A stretch of DNA of 64,000 bases, taken from assembly GCF_000211855.2 (NCBI RefSeq), contig NC_015638.1, forward strand, positions 620,001 through 684,000, read 5' to 3'. This DNA comes from Lacinutrix sp. 5H-3-7-4 (lineage in GTDB: Bacteria; Bacteroidota; Bacteroidia; Flavobacteriales; Flavobacteriaceae). The position numbers and the translations under genes are program-made. Within the stretch, counting starts at the first letter, position 1; the number at the start of each line of letters is the position of its first letter. Below, one piece after another: positions 1-8,073 of the stretch. The notes beneath the pieces are model-generated. The model saw nothing but the letters and a program-made list of their open reading frames with translations, was not told where the DNA came from and made no database searches.

Positions 1-1
1 A

Positions 2-103
2 TGGGCTTTGGAAAACAACTACATATCGTTAGTTCCTGTTCAATTTGATTTAACAGCACATCATGCCATACAACAACTAAATACCTGGAATTTTAATGAA
101 TAA
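2..103 (+). CDS. surE: 5'/3'-nucleotidase SurE, C-terminal end (partial)
   Basis: Only the last 33 codons are in the window; the reading frame is open from base 2 to the TAA at 101-103. The translated tail contains the block YISLVPVQFDLTAHHAIQQL followed by a final tryptophan-containing segment. This matches the conserved end of SurE survival-protein nucleotidases, where a leucine-threonine-alanine-histidine block precedes the last helix. SurE removes phosphate from nucleoside monophosphates and short polyphosphates in the cytoplasm. It overlaps the next gene by 8 bases, which suggests co-transcription. The assignment rests on a short stretch only. Confidence 0.7.
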   Translation, partial: WALENNYISLVPVQFDLTAHHAIQQLNTWNFNE

Positions 104-383
104 AAAAGCAATTATAATTGGCTTTATTTTAGGATTACTTACTACCTTTATTGGGATTTCTATTTACACTTTAATCATAGGGTTGCAATTAGATTTATCA
201 TCACAAGTTATAATAAATAAAATCCTATCGACAAGTGTTTTAGGAAAACGCGCAAGTATTGGTGTTTTATTAAATCTTCCTTTATTTTATTATTTTTTAA
301 ATAAGAAGATGGAAGATTATGCCAAAGGCGTTTTATTAGCAATAATTATAATAGCAATAATATTTATAGTAAATAAGTTTTAA
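96..383 (+). CDS. Small hypothetical inner-membrane protein (95 aa)
   Basis: A 95-residue, strongly hydrophobic protein with no recognised family. Three membrane segments are visible: about residues 5-28, 48-68 (interrupted by a short charged stretch) and 77-94. A basic, acidic and tyrosine-containing loop (KKMEDYAKG) lies before the last helix. There are no cysteines, histidine clusters or catalytic-looking motifs. The start overlaps the end of surE by 8 bases, and lpxB begins 45 bases downstream, so it is probably translated from the surE-lpxB transcript. A link to the envelope is an inference from the neighbours only; no function can be assigned. Confidence 0.7.
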   Translation: MNKKAIIIGFILGLLTTFIGISIYTLIIGLQLDLSSQVIINKILSTSVLGKRASIGVLLNLPLFYYFLNKKMEDYAKGVLLAIIIIAIIFIVNKF

Positions 384-428
384 TAAAAGCCTATTTAAGG
401 CGACTGTGACTACAAAAAAAACAAACTC

Positions 429-1550
429 ATGAAATACTATATTATTTCTGGTGAAGCATCAGGCGATTTACACGCTTCTAATTTAATGAAAGCCTTACTT
501 CAAGAAGATAGTAATGCCGATTTTAGATTTTGGGGTGGCGACCTTATGCAAGCTGTTGGCGGCACCATGGTAAAACATTACCGCGACCTTGCTTTTATGG
601 GTTTTATAGAGGTTGTAATGAATTTAAGAACCATTACTAAAAACCTATCTTTTTGTAAACAAGATATTGAAACTTACAATCCAGATGTAATTATTTATAT
701 TGATTATCCAGGTTTTAATTTGCGTATTGCAAAATGGGCAAAAGAAAAAGGATTTAAAAACCATTATTATATTTCTCCTCAAATCTGGGCTTGGAAAGAA
801 GGCCGAATTAAAGATATTAAAAGAGACGTTGATCAAATGTATGTAATCTTACCGTTTGAAAAACAATTTTACGAAGACAAACATAATTTTCCTGTTCATT
901 TTGTTGGTCACCCATTAATTGATGCTATTGCAGACAGAAAACAGGTTGATGAATTTGAATTTAGAAAAACCCATGGTTTATCTACAAAACCCATTATAGC
1001 ATTACTTCCTGGAAGTAGAAAACAAGAAATTACAAAAATGCTAACCGTTATGCTTAGCGTTGTTAATGATTACCCTGAGTATCAATTTGTAATTGGTGGC
1101 GCACCAAGTCAAGATTTTGAATTCTATAAACAATTTATTAAAGAAGCTAACGTTCACTTTTTAAGTAATAAAACTTATGATTTACTTAGTGTCTCTTCTG
1201 CTGCTTTGGTTACCTCTGGAACAGCAACATTAGAAACCGCTTTATTTAAAGTACCACAAGTTGTTTGCTATAAAGGAAATTGGATATCGTACCAAATAGG
1301 CAAACGTGTTGTTAACCTAGAGTACATATCATTAGTAAATTTAATATTAGACAAGGAAGCTGTTACAGAATTAATTCAAGACGACTTTAATACTAAAAAA
1401 TTAAAAACCGAATTAAATAAAATACTTGATACGTATGAGCGTACTAAGTTTTTTATTAATTACTACGATTTAGAAAAAGATTTAGGAGGAAAAGGCGCAA
1501 GCGAAAACACTGCTAAATTAATTTATAATGCTATAAACATTGATGCTTAA
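429..1550 (+). CDS. lpxB: Lipid-A-disaccharide synthase LpxB
   Basis: Glycosyltransferase of family GT19 that joins UDP-2,3-diacylglucosamine and lipid X to make the lipid A disaccharide, acting at the inner face of the inner membrane. The protein is 373 residues, the normal length. The N-terminus carries the family signature GEASGDLHAS (residues 8-17). The middle has IDYPGFNLRIA and SPQIWAWKEGRI, followed by VGHPLID and the nucleotide-sugar region LLPGSRKQEI. The ending TSGTATLETAL is also typical. The stop codon touches the start of the following lipoprotein gene, so the two are co-translated. The product shows the host makes lipopolysaccharide, which agrees with lptC at 16.5 kb. Confidence 0.96.
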   Translation: MKYYIISGEASGDLHASNLMKALLQEDSNADFRFWGGDLMQAVGGTMVKHYRDLAFMGFIEVVMNLRTITKNLSFCKQDIETYNPDVIIYIDYPGFNLRIAKWAKEKGFKNHYYISPQIWAWKEGRIKDIKRDVDQMYVILPFEKQFYEDKHNFPVHFVGHPLIDAIADRKQVDEFEFRKTHGLSTKPIIALLPGSRKQEITKMLTVMLSVVNDYPEYQFVIGGAPSQDFEFYKQFIKEANVHFLSNKTYDLLSVSSAALVTSGTATLETALFKVPQVVCYKGNWISYQIGKRVVNLEYISLVNLILDKEAVTELIQDDFNTKKLKTELNKILDTYERTKFFINYYDLEKDLGGKGASENTAKLIYNAINIDA

Positions 1551-2108
1551 ATGCTAAAAAACGCTTTAATACTTTTACTTATTATTTTTTTATTTTCTTG
1601 CGGAAGCTCTAAAAACACAAGAGTTGTAACAAAAAAATCTAGAACACGCACTAGTAAAACTACAACCCAAAATAGTACTACAGCTAGAGAAATTCCATTA
1701 AAAAAAAATATTCCTGCAGCACCAATAATTGCTGAAACTATTATTAAAAATGCTGAAAAATTTAAAGGTACACGATATAAATATGGTGGTACAACCAAAA
1801 AAGGCATGGATTGTTCTGGTTTAATTTACACTGCTTTTAAAGAAGAAGATATTGCTTTACCTCGAGTTTCTAGTGCAATGGCTAAAACTGGAGATTGGAT
1901 AGATTTAAAAGAAGTTCGTGAAGGAGATTTACTTTTTTTTGCTACTCAAAAAAACAACAGAAAGGTTAATCATGTTGGCTTGGTAACCTACACATCTCCT
2001 GGAAATGTGGAGTTTATACACTCAACAACAAGTCGTGGTGTTTTAACCTCAAAACTTTCTGAAAAATATTGGTATTTTGCTTTTGTACAAGCAAGACGTG
2101 TATTGTAA
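1551..2108 (+). CDS. NlpC/P60-family cell-wall hydrolase lipoprotein
   Basis: Predicted peptidoglycan endopeptidase exported as a lipoprotein. Residues 1-17 form a signal peptide ending in the lipobox LFSC, with Cys17 as lipid anchor. A low-complexity Thr/Ser/Lys linker follows (about 20-55). The NlpC/P60 domain covers about 60-185, with the catalytic cysteine in DCSGL (Cys88) and the histidine in NHVGLV (His141). These enzymes cut gamma-D-glutamyl-diaminopimelate bonds in murein stems. Its ATG directly follows the lpxB TAA. The 185-residue length is normal for the single-domain family members of this phylum. The catalytic triad's third residue cannot be assigned with certainty. Confidence 0.9.
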   Translation: MLKNALILLLIIFLFSCGSSKNTRVVTKKSRTRTSKTTTQNSTTAREIPLKKNIPAAPIIAETIIKNAEKFKGTRYKYGGTTKKGMDCSGLIYTAFKEEDIALPRVSSAMAKTGDWIDLKEVREGDLLFFATQKNNRKVNHVGLVTYTSPGNVEFIHSTTSRGVLTSKLSEKYWYFAFVQARRVL

Positions 2109-2133
2109 GATTTTTTTTTACTACCTTGAAGCA

Positions 2134-4152
2134 GTGAGACTGCTTAACTTCACTATTATAAAATTAACAACTTGTCTTGTTTTAGGAATATTAATTGCAT
2201 TTTTTATAAAAATTCCTACAGCATTATCTTTACATGCATCAAGTGTTTTAATTCTAATAACTTCAATTTTATATTTACATCTTAAATTAAAAAAAACAAA
2301 CTCTATTTGGTTTGGTTGTTTTAGTCTTTTAACAATGATATCAATTGGTGTTTTAACAACAAATTTTCATGAAGAAAAACGACACGATGATCATTATTTA
2401 AATTATACTTCTACAAGTGAACAAATTACATTTAGAATAAAGAGTACTTTAAAACCTGGAAAATATAACAATAAATATATTGTCGATGTTTTAAAAATTG
2501 ATTCTACTAATGTCTCTGGTAAAGCTTTGCTTAATGTCTCTAGAGATAGTTTAAATTCAACTTTTAAGGTTGATGAAATTTTTATTACTTCAAAAAAATT
2601 TCAGAATATTACTGGTGTTATTAATCCGTATCAATTTAATTACAAAAGTTATTTAGCTAAACAATATGTTTACCAACAATTATACGTGAATCCTAAAAGG
2701 CTTTTCCGTGTAAGCGATAATAAACATACTATTTATGGTTATGCAGACACTTTTAGAAATCATATTAATAATAAACTACAAAATTATGATTTTGAGAATG
2801 ATGTTTTAGCCATAATTAACGCGCTTATTTTAGGCCAAAGACAAGGCTTAAGTAAAGATATCTATAATAATTATACAGATGCTGGTGCTGTGCATATTCT
2901 TGCTGTTTCTGGTTTACATGTCGCTTTAATTCTATACTTACTCACTATATTTTTTAAGCCTTTAAAACGCTTAAAGCATGGTAAAATTGCCACTATAATC
3001 TGTTTAGTTATTATCATGTGGTGCTTTGCTATTATCGCAGGTTTAACAGCATCGGTTACTCGGGCTGTTACCATGTTTAGCATCATTGCAATTGGTATGC
3101 ATTTAAAACGCCCAACTAATATTTACAATACACTTGCTATTTCTATTTTTATATTACTACTATTTAGGCCTTTATTTTTATTTGATGTTGGTTTTCAACT
3201 TAGTTATCTCGCTGTAATTGCTATTGTCGCTATACAACCGAGACTAAAAAAATTATGGCAACCTAAAAATTATATACTTAATAAAATTTGGGATTTTGGC
3301 ACTGTTGGCGTTGCTGCACAATGTGGTGTTTTACCTATAAGTTTGTATTACTTCCATCAATTTCCAGGCTTATTTTTTGTAGCTAATATTGTAATAATCC
3401 CCTTTTTAGGTATTATTTTGGGTATAGGTATTTTGGTTATAATTTTAGCATTATTAAATATTTTACCTCAATTTTTAGTAGATGTTTTTAGCGGTATAAT
3501 ATCTGCCATGAATAAGCTTATGGAGTGGCTAGCATTACAAGAAAGTTTTTTATTTAAAGACATTTCTTTTTCGGCCATAAAAGTGATTGCTGCTTATTTA
3601 CTTATTGTAGCAATTGTTCAATTTGCTATAAAACAAAATAGTAGAAGGTTGCAAATTGCATTAGTTGCTGTTTTAGTGCTTCAGGCTACTTATTTTACTA
3701 CTAAATACTACAACAGTTCAAACGAGCTTACTGTGTTTCATAAAAGTAGATTTACTGTTGTTGGAAAAAAAACAAATAAAAAACTAGAAGTGTTTTCAAA
3801 CTTAGATAGTTTAAATCAATTTTATAATTTAAACGATTACAAAGTTGGGTATAATATAAAAACAATTTACCAGGAGAAGCTACCTTCTATCTTAGCTAGT
3901 AATAATAAATTGATATTGATAATAGATAGCTTATCGGTTTATAAAACAATGCATTTTAAACCAGATTATATTTTGCTTACACAATCTCCAAAACTTAATT
4001 TAAAACGTGTTATAGACTCTATAAAACCTAAGGTAATTATTGCTGATGGTAGCAATTACAAATCGTACATTTCTAGATGGGAACAAACTTGTAGAAAACA
4101 AAAAATCCCTTTTCACTATACTGGTAAAAAGGGAGCTTTTATAATTAAATGA
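2134..4152 (+). CDS. comEC: ComEC/Rec2-family DNA-uptake channel protein
   Basis: Polytopic inner-membrane protein of the ComEC family, the presumed channel for single-stranded DNA in natural transformation. An N-terminal region of two helices and a soluble OB-like segment (DUF4131) is followed by the Competence domain, marked by HILAVSGLHVALI. The C-terminal third is soluble but lacks the usual metallo-beta-lactamase histidine motif, as in other Bacteroidota ComEC proteins. I chose the GTG at 2134, which gives an N-terminus beginning MRLLNFTIIKL. The in-frame ATG at 2077 lies inside the preceding lipoprotein gene and would add an unlikely 19-residue extension. Product about 672 residues. The exact start is inferred. 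Confidence 0.88.
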   Translation: MRLLNFTIIKLTTCLVLGILIAFFIKIPTALSLHASSVLILITSILYLHLKLKKTNSIWFGCFSLLTMISIGVLTTNFHEEKRHDDHYLNYTSTSEQITFRIKSTLKPGKYNNKYIVDVLKIDSTNVSGKALLNVSRDSLNSTFKVDEIFITSKKFQNITGVINPYQFNYKSYLAKQYVYQQLYVNPKRLFRVSDNKHTIYGYADTFRNHINNKLQNYDFENDVLAIINALILGQRQGLSKDIYNNYTDAGAVHILAVSGLHVALILYLLTIFFKPLKRLKHGKIATIICLVIIMWCFAIIAGLTASVTRAVTMFSIIAIGMHLKRPTNIYNTLAISIFILLLFRPLFLFDVGFQLSYLAVIAIVAIQPRLKKLWQPKNYILNKIWDFGTVGVAAQCGVLPISLYYFHQFPGLFFVANIVIIPFLGIILGIGILVIILALLNILPQFLVDVFSGIISAMNKLMEWLALQESFLFKDISFSAIKVIAAYLLIVAIVQFAIKQNSRRLQIALVAVLVLQATYFTTKYYNSSNELTVFHKSRFTVVGKKTNKKLEVFSNLDSLNQFYNLNDYKVGYNIKTIYQEKLPSILASNNKLILIIDSLSVYKTMHFKPDYILLTQSPKLNLKRVIDSIKPKVIIADGSNYKSYISRWEQTCRKQKIPFHYTGKKGAFIIK

Positions 4153-4157
4153 TGCTT

Positions 4158-4709
4158 TTAAATTTGACTAAATGCTGGTTCAAATTTTTTAAAGTAAGCA
4201 TTAAATTTTTCTTGAGTATCCATATCTATATGCTCATCTTTTTTAAACATTTTAAGATATAATTCTAATTGTTGTGGTTTTTTATAACCAATTATTGGTG
4301 CGATGAAATCTGCTTTTTCATCTAAAAACACAATTGTTGGGTACGATCTAATATTAAAATAACGTGCTAATTCGTGACCAGAATTTCTACGTTTAGCTTT
4401 TGCAGGATCGTAATTTGGGTTACCAAAAGCTTTACCTTTAAACGTTACATTATCGTTACCTTCTGCATTAAACTTTACAGCATAATAATGTTTGTTTACA
4501 TAAGCTGCTACATCTTTATTAGCAAATGTATTACGATCTAACATTTTACAAGGTCCACACCAAGAGGTGTACATATCCATCATAATTTTTTTAGGATTCT
4601 TTTTTTGAAGTTCTACAGCTTCTTCAAGTGTTATCCAATTAATTTCTTGTGCAGCAATAGTTAATGAAGTAAATACAGTAAATACTGCTAAGAATATATA
4701 TTTTTTCAT
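4158..4709 (-). CDS. Secreted thioredoxin-fold protein
   Basis: A 183-residue exported protein with a signal peptide (residues 1-20, ending IAAQ). Its thioredoxin domain carries the active-site motif WCGPCK (Cys51, Cys54). The conserved cis-proline is in the block RSYPTIVF. It resembles the Thioredoxin_7 / DUF255-like periplasmic members common in Bacteroidota, which act in disulfide reduction or isomerisation in the periplasm. The insertion between the active site and the cis-proline (about 75-105, rich in Gly, Asn and Lys) is a family feature. It is convergent with comEC, with only 5 bp between stops. No partner gene is visible, so the substrate is unknown. Confidence 0.85.
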   Translation of the reverse strand: MKKYIFLAVFTVFTSLTIAAQEINWITLEEAVELQKKNPKKIMMDMYTSWCGPCKMLDRNTFANKDVAAYVNKHYYAVKFNAEGNDNVTFKGKAFGNPNYDPAKAKRRNSGHELARYFNIRSYPTIVFLDEKADFIAPIIGYKKPQQLELYLKMFKKDEHIDMDTQEKFNAYFKKFEPAFSQI

Positions 4710-4766
4710 TTTATAGGTTTATTTTTTTTAAACAGTCGCAAATAGTGTTCCAAAGTTACAAAAATA

Positions 4767-4792
4767 CAAAACGCCTCTAATGAGGCGTTTTG
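4767..4792 (-). terminator. Intrinsic terminator after the peptide-transport operon
   Basis: A perfect 11-bp stem, CAAAACGCCTC paired with GAGGCGTTTTG, with the loop TAAT. On the minus strand it is followed by a T-rich run. It lies 26 bp beyond the stop of the second POT transporter and ahead of the thioredoxin-fold gene. Confidence 0.85.
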
Positions 4793-4817
4793 TTAAAATT
4801 TATATTAATGCTATAAT

Positions 4818-6392
4818 TTATTTTACACCGTGCATTAGTTTTTTAACAATTGGTGTTAAAGACATAACAATTAATCCTGCAACAATAGGCACTATTGTAA
4901 AGATTAGAAAGAATGTACTCATATCATACTCTGCAGTAATTTTATCAATCATTCCTCCCATAGATCCTGCTGCTTTATTCCCAAGACCAATAGCAATATA
5001 CCAAAGCCCAAACATTAAACCTATTTTTGCTGCTGGCACTAATTTACTAACATAAGATAAGCCTACTGGAGATAATGACAGCTCTCCTAAAGTATGGAAT
5101 AAATAAGCTAAAATTAACCAAACAATACTAACAGATGCTGTTTTTGCTCCTTGCGGTATTGCTGCAGAACCATATGCTAATATTCCAAATCCAATACCTA
5201 ATAGTATTAGTCCCATTCCAAACTTTACTGTTGCTGAGGGATTATATTTACTCTCCCATATTTTAGACACTAATGGCGCAAAGGCAATTATATAAAATGA
5301 ATTTAAAATTCCAAACCAAGATGCTGGAATCTCTGCAGATTCTTGTGTGAATTGATTTTTCAACATCCAAATTACGATAGCCCATATAATTGTAAAACTT
5401 AAACCTAAGGCTAAATTTGATATTTTATATTTACTAAATGTAATTTTAAATAATTGAAAAAGTACATAAGTTATGATTACTAGTGGCACTACAGTTAAAA
5501 GTGTATTTGCAATTCTAAATACATTAGCTGAACCTCCTTCTAAAACACGATCTGTATAATCTGAAGCAAAAATTGTCATAGAACCACCTGCTTGTTCAAA
5601 AGCAGCCCAAAAGAAAATAGTAAAAAAAGCTAAAATTCCAACTACGATATAACGATCTCTTTGCACATTTGCGGGAACAGCTTCGGTTTTAATTTCATCT
5701 TCATCGCTATTAGGTATAGCGTCTACATAATCTAAAGTTGCTGATGGTGATAAACCAATTTTTCCAAAGATATTTTGTGCTAACCAAAATTGAATCATCC
5801 CTAAGAACATAAAGATACCGGCTAACCCAAAACCATAGTGCCATCCAACAGTTTCTCCTATATAACCACATAAAAGTATACCTAAGAAAGCTCCAGCATT
5901 TACTCCCATATAAAAGATAGTAAATGCACCGTCTTTTTTATCTTGAGCATTTACATATACACCATTTATAATTGAAGTAATATTTGGCTTGAACAAACCA
6001 TTTCCTGCTACTAAAAGTCCTATCCCTAAGTAAAGGCTCCATGGTGTATCGAATGCCATAGCCGCATGACCAAGAGTCATTACTAAAGCGCCTATTGCTA
6101 CGGCTTTTCTGTAACCTAAAAACTTATCGGCCAAAAAACCACCAATAATTGGTGAAAAGTAAACAAGCATTGTATAGGTACCATAAAGACCTAAAGCATC
6201 TTCTCTACTCCATCCCCAACCTCCATCAATAATTGCAGAGGTTAAAAATAAAACTAATATGGCACGCATTCCATAATAAGAAAAACGCTCCCACATTTCT
6301 GTGAAAAATAGGACAAATAATCCAGATGGATGTCCCATTAATAATTTCCGATTCATTTCTGAACCTTCAAATCTAAAGTTAGTAGTACTCAT
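4818..6392 (-). CDS. POT/PTR-family proton-coupled peptide transporter (copy 2)
   Basis: Major-facilitator protein of the proton-dependent oligopeptide transporter family, importing di- and tripeptides across the inner membrane. The 524 residues match the family length. The proton-coupling signature EMWERFSYYGMRAIL lies in helix 1. The PTR2 signature is visible in the region FYMGVNAGAFLGILLCGYIG. Twelve to fourteen hydrophobic segments can be counted, with a long acidic cytoplasmic loop at about residues 215-245. It is the last gene of the operon, 35 bp behind a close paralogue and downstream of dipeptidyl-peptidase IV. Peptide specificity cannot be read from sequence. Confidence 0.93.
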   Translation of the reverse strand: MSTTNFRFEGSEMNRKLLMGHPSGLFVLFFTEMWERFSYYGMRAILVLFLTSAIIDGGWGWSREDALGLYGTYTMLVYFSPIIGGFLADKFLGYRKAVAIGALVMTLGHAAMAFDTPWSLYLGIGLLVAGNGLFKPNITSIINGVYVNAQDKKDGAFTIFYMGVNAGAFLGILLCGYIGETVGWHYGFGLAGIFMFLGMIQFWLAQNIFGKIGLSPSATLDYVDAIPNSDEDEIKTEAVPANVQRDRYIVVGILAFFTIFFWAAFEQAGGSMTIFASDYTDRVLEGGSANVFRIANTLLTVVPLVIITYVLFQLFKITFSKYKISNLALGLSFTIIWAIVIWMLKNQFTQESAEIPASWFGILNSFYIIAFAPLVSKIWESKYNPSATVKFGMGLILLGIGFGILAYGSAAIPQGAKTASVSIVWLILAYLFHTLGELSLSPVGLSYVSKLVPAAKIGLMFGLWYIAIGLGNKAAGSMGGMIDKITAEYDMSTFFLIFTIVPIVAGLIVMSLTPIVKKLMHGVK

Positions 6393-6427
6393 ATTTATAA
6401 TTTAGTTTAGTTTTTTAAAATTCAATT

Positions 6428-8017
6428 TTACTCAATTCCATGCATTTTTCTTTTAAGCATTGGGTTTAGTATTACCATTATAACTGCTGCTGCAATTGGA
6501 ATTATAGTAAATATTAAAAAGAATATTGATAAACCATATTCTTCAGAAATTGGCTCTATATAACTACCTGTAAATCCACCTAATAAGTTTGCGAAAAAGT
6601 TAGCTGTAAACCAAATACCAAACATTAAACTTACAAACTTCACTGGAGCTAATTTACTAACATAAGATAACCCAACTGGAGAAACACAAAGTTCTCCCAT
6701 AGTGTGCAAGAAATAAGCGCCAACTAAAAACATTAAACTTACAGATGCTGTTTTAGCACCTTCTGGTATACCTGCAGCTCCATAAGCTAAGACACCAAAA
6801 CCTAAACCTACTAACAATAAACCTATAGCAAATTTAATTGGACCTGAAGGGTTTAATTTGCTTTCCCATAACTTAGAGAATAATGGCGCAAATAAGATAA
6901 TAAATAACGAATTTAAAACTGAAAACCAAGACGCAGGAACTTCTGTTGCATCTGCTTGAAATTCTCTAGCTAGCATCCAGATAACAATAGCCCAAATAAT
7001 AACGAAACTTAATCCAAGAAGCATATTTGCTAAAGCAAACTTTTTAAATGTTTGTTTAAATAACATTGCTAATACCCAAGTAATAACAAGCATTGGAACA
7101 ACTGTTATAATTGTATTTATAATTTTAAATGTTAATGCCGCATTACCTACTAAAGCCCTATCTGTATAATCTTTAGCAAAAATAGTCATAGAACCACCTG
7201 CTTGCTCAAATGCCCACCAAAAGAACACTACAAATAATGAAAATACTCCAATAACAACCATTCTATCTCTTACTACTTTAGAGCTTTCTGCTACTTCAAT
7301 AGCTTCTTCAATATCATCACCAATTTTTTCTACACCATCTTCAATTACATCATCAAAATCTTCAGTTTGTTTTGGAGACAAGCCAATTTTACCAAATATT
7401 TTTTGAGTAAAATAAAATTGTAACATGCCTAAGAACATAAAAACTCCAGCAAGACCAAAACCGTAATGCCATCCAATTTTTTCTCCTATATAACCACATA
7501 GAAGAATACCTAAAAATGCACCAGCATTAATTCCCATGTAAAAAATTGTATAACCACCATCTTTTTCTTTTCCTTGTGATTTATACAATTGACCAACCAT
7601 AGAAGATATATTTGGTTTAAAAAACCCGTTACCTATAATTAAACCAGCTAAACCAACATAAAAGAAAACTGAAGTTAAACCTTCTAAAGCCATTGATGCA
7701 TGCCCAAGCGTCATTATTAATGCACCAAGCACTACTGCGTTTCTATATCCTATAAACTTATCTGCAATAAAACCACCAATTATAGGTGTTAAATATACTA
7801 ATCCTGTATACCAACCATAAAGTACTAATGCATCTGCACTAGTCCATCCCCAACCACCATCTATAAGTGTAGAAACTAAAAACAGTACTAATAGCGCTCG
7901 CATACCGTAGTAAGAAAAACGCTCCCACATTTCTGTAAAAAATAATACAAACAACCCTGATGGATGCCCTAATACTGTTTTTTGGTTCTCTACTGAACCT
8001 CCATATTTTAATTCCAT
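6428..8017 (-). CDS. POT/PTR-family proton-coupled peptide transporter (copy 1)
   Basis: Tandem paralogue of the following gene, 529 residues. It has the same helix-1 signature EMWERFSYYGMRALL and the same block FYMGINAGAFLGILLCGYIG. The two copies are nearly identical through the N-terminal helices. They differ most in the central cytoplasmic loop, which here is a strongly acidic stretch at about residues 225-250. The start is at 8017, 56 bp after the dipeptidyl-peptidase IV stop. Keeping both copies suggests different substrate preference or expression, which is inference. Acts in the inner membrane with the periplasmic peptidase as supplier of dipeptides. Confidence 0.93.
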   Translation of the reverse strand: MELKYGGSVENQKTVLGHPSGLFVLFFTEMWERFSYYGMRALLVLFLVSTLIDGGWGWTSADALVLYGWYTGLVYLTPIIGGFIADKFIGYRNAVVLGALIMTLGHASMALEGLTSVFFYVGLAGLIIGNGFFKPNISSMVGQLYKSQGKEKDGGYTIFYMGINAGAFLGILLCGYIGEKIGWHYGFGLAGVFMFLGMLQFYFTQKIFGKIGLSPKQTEDFDDVIEDGVEKIGDDIEEAIEVAESSKVVRDRMVVIGVFSLFVVFFWWAFEQAGGSMTIFAKDYTDRALVGNAALTFKIINTIITVVPMLVITWVLAMLFKQTFKKFALANMLLGLSFVIIWAIVIWMLAREFQADATEVPASWFSVLNSLFIILFAPLFSKLWESKLNPSGPIKFAIGLLLVGLGFGVLAYGAAGIPEGAKTASVSLMFLVGAYFLHTMGELCVSPVGLSYVSKLAPVKFVSLMFGIWFTANFFANLLGGFTGSYIEPISEEYGLSIFFLIFTIIPIAAAVIMVILNPMLKRKMHGIE

Positions 8018-8073
8018 ATTTATTATTTTAGTTAGTTATTATCTATTTAATTTTAATAAATCTCTAAGTTAAA

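Noticed and set aside
2077-2133. Start of comEC at the upstream ATG (2077)
   Set aside because: This start lies within the NlpC/P60 gene and adds an unlikely peptide; the GTG at 2134 gives an N-terminus that fits the family.
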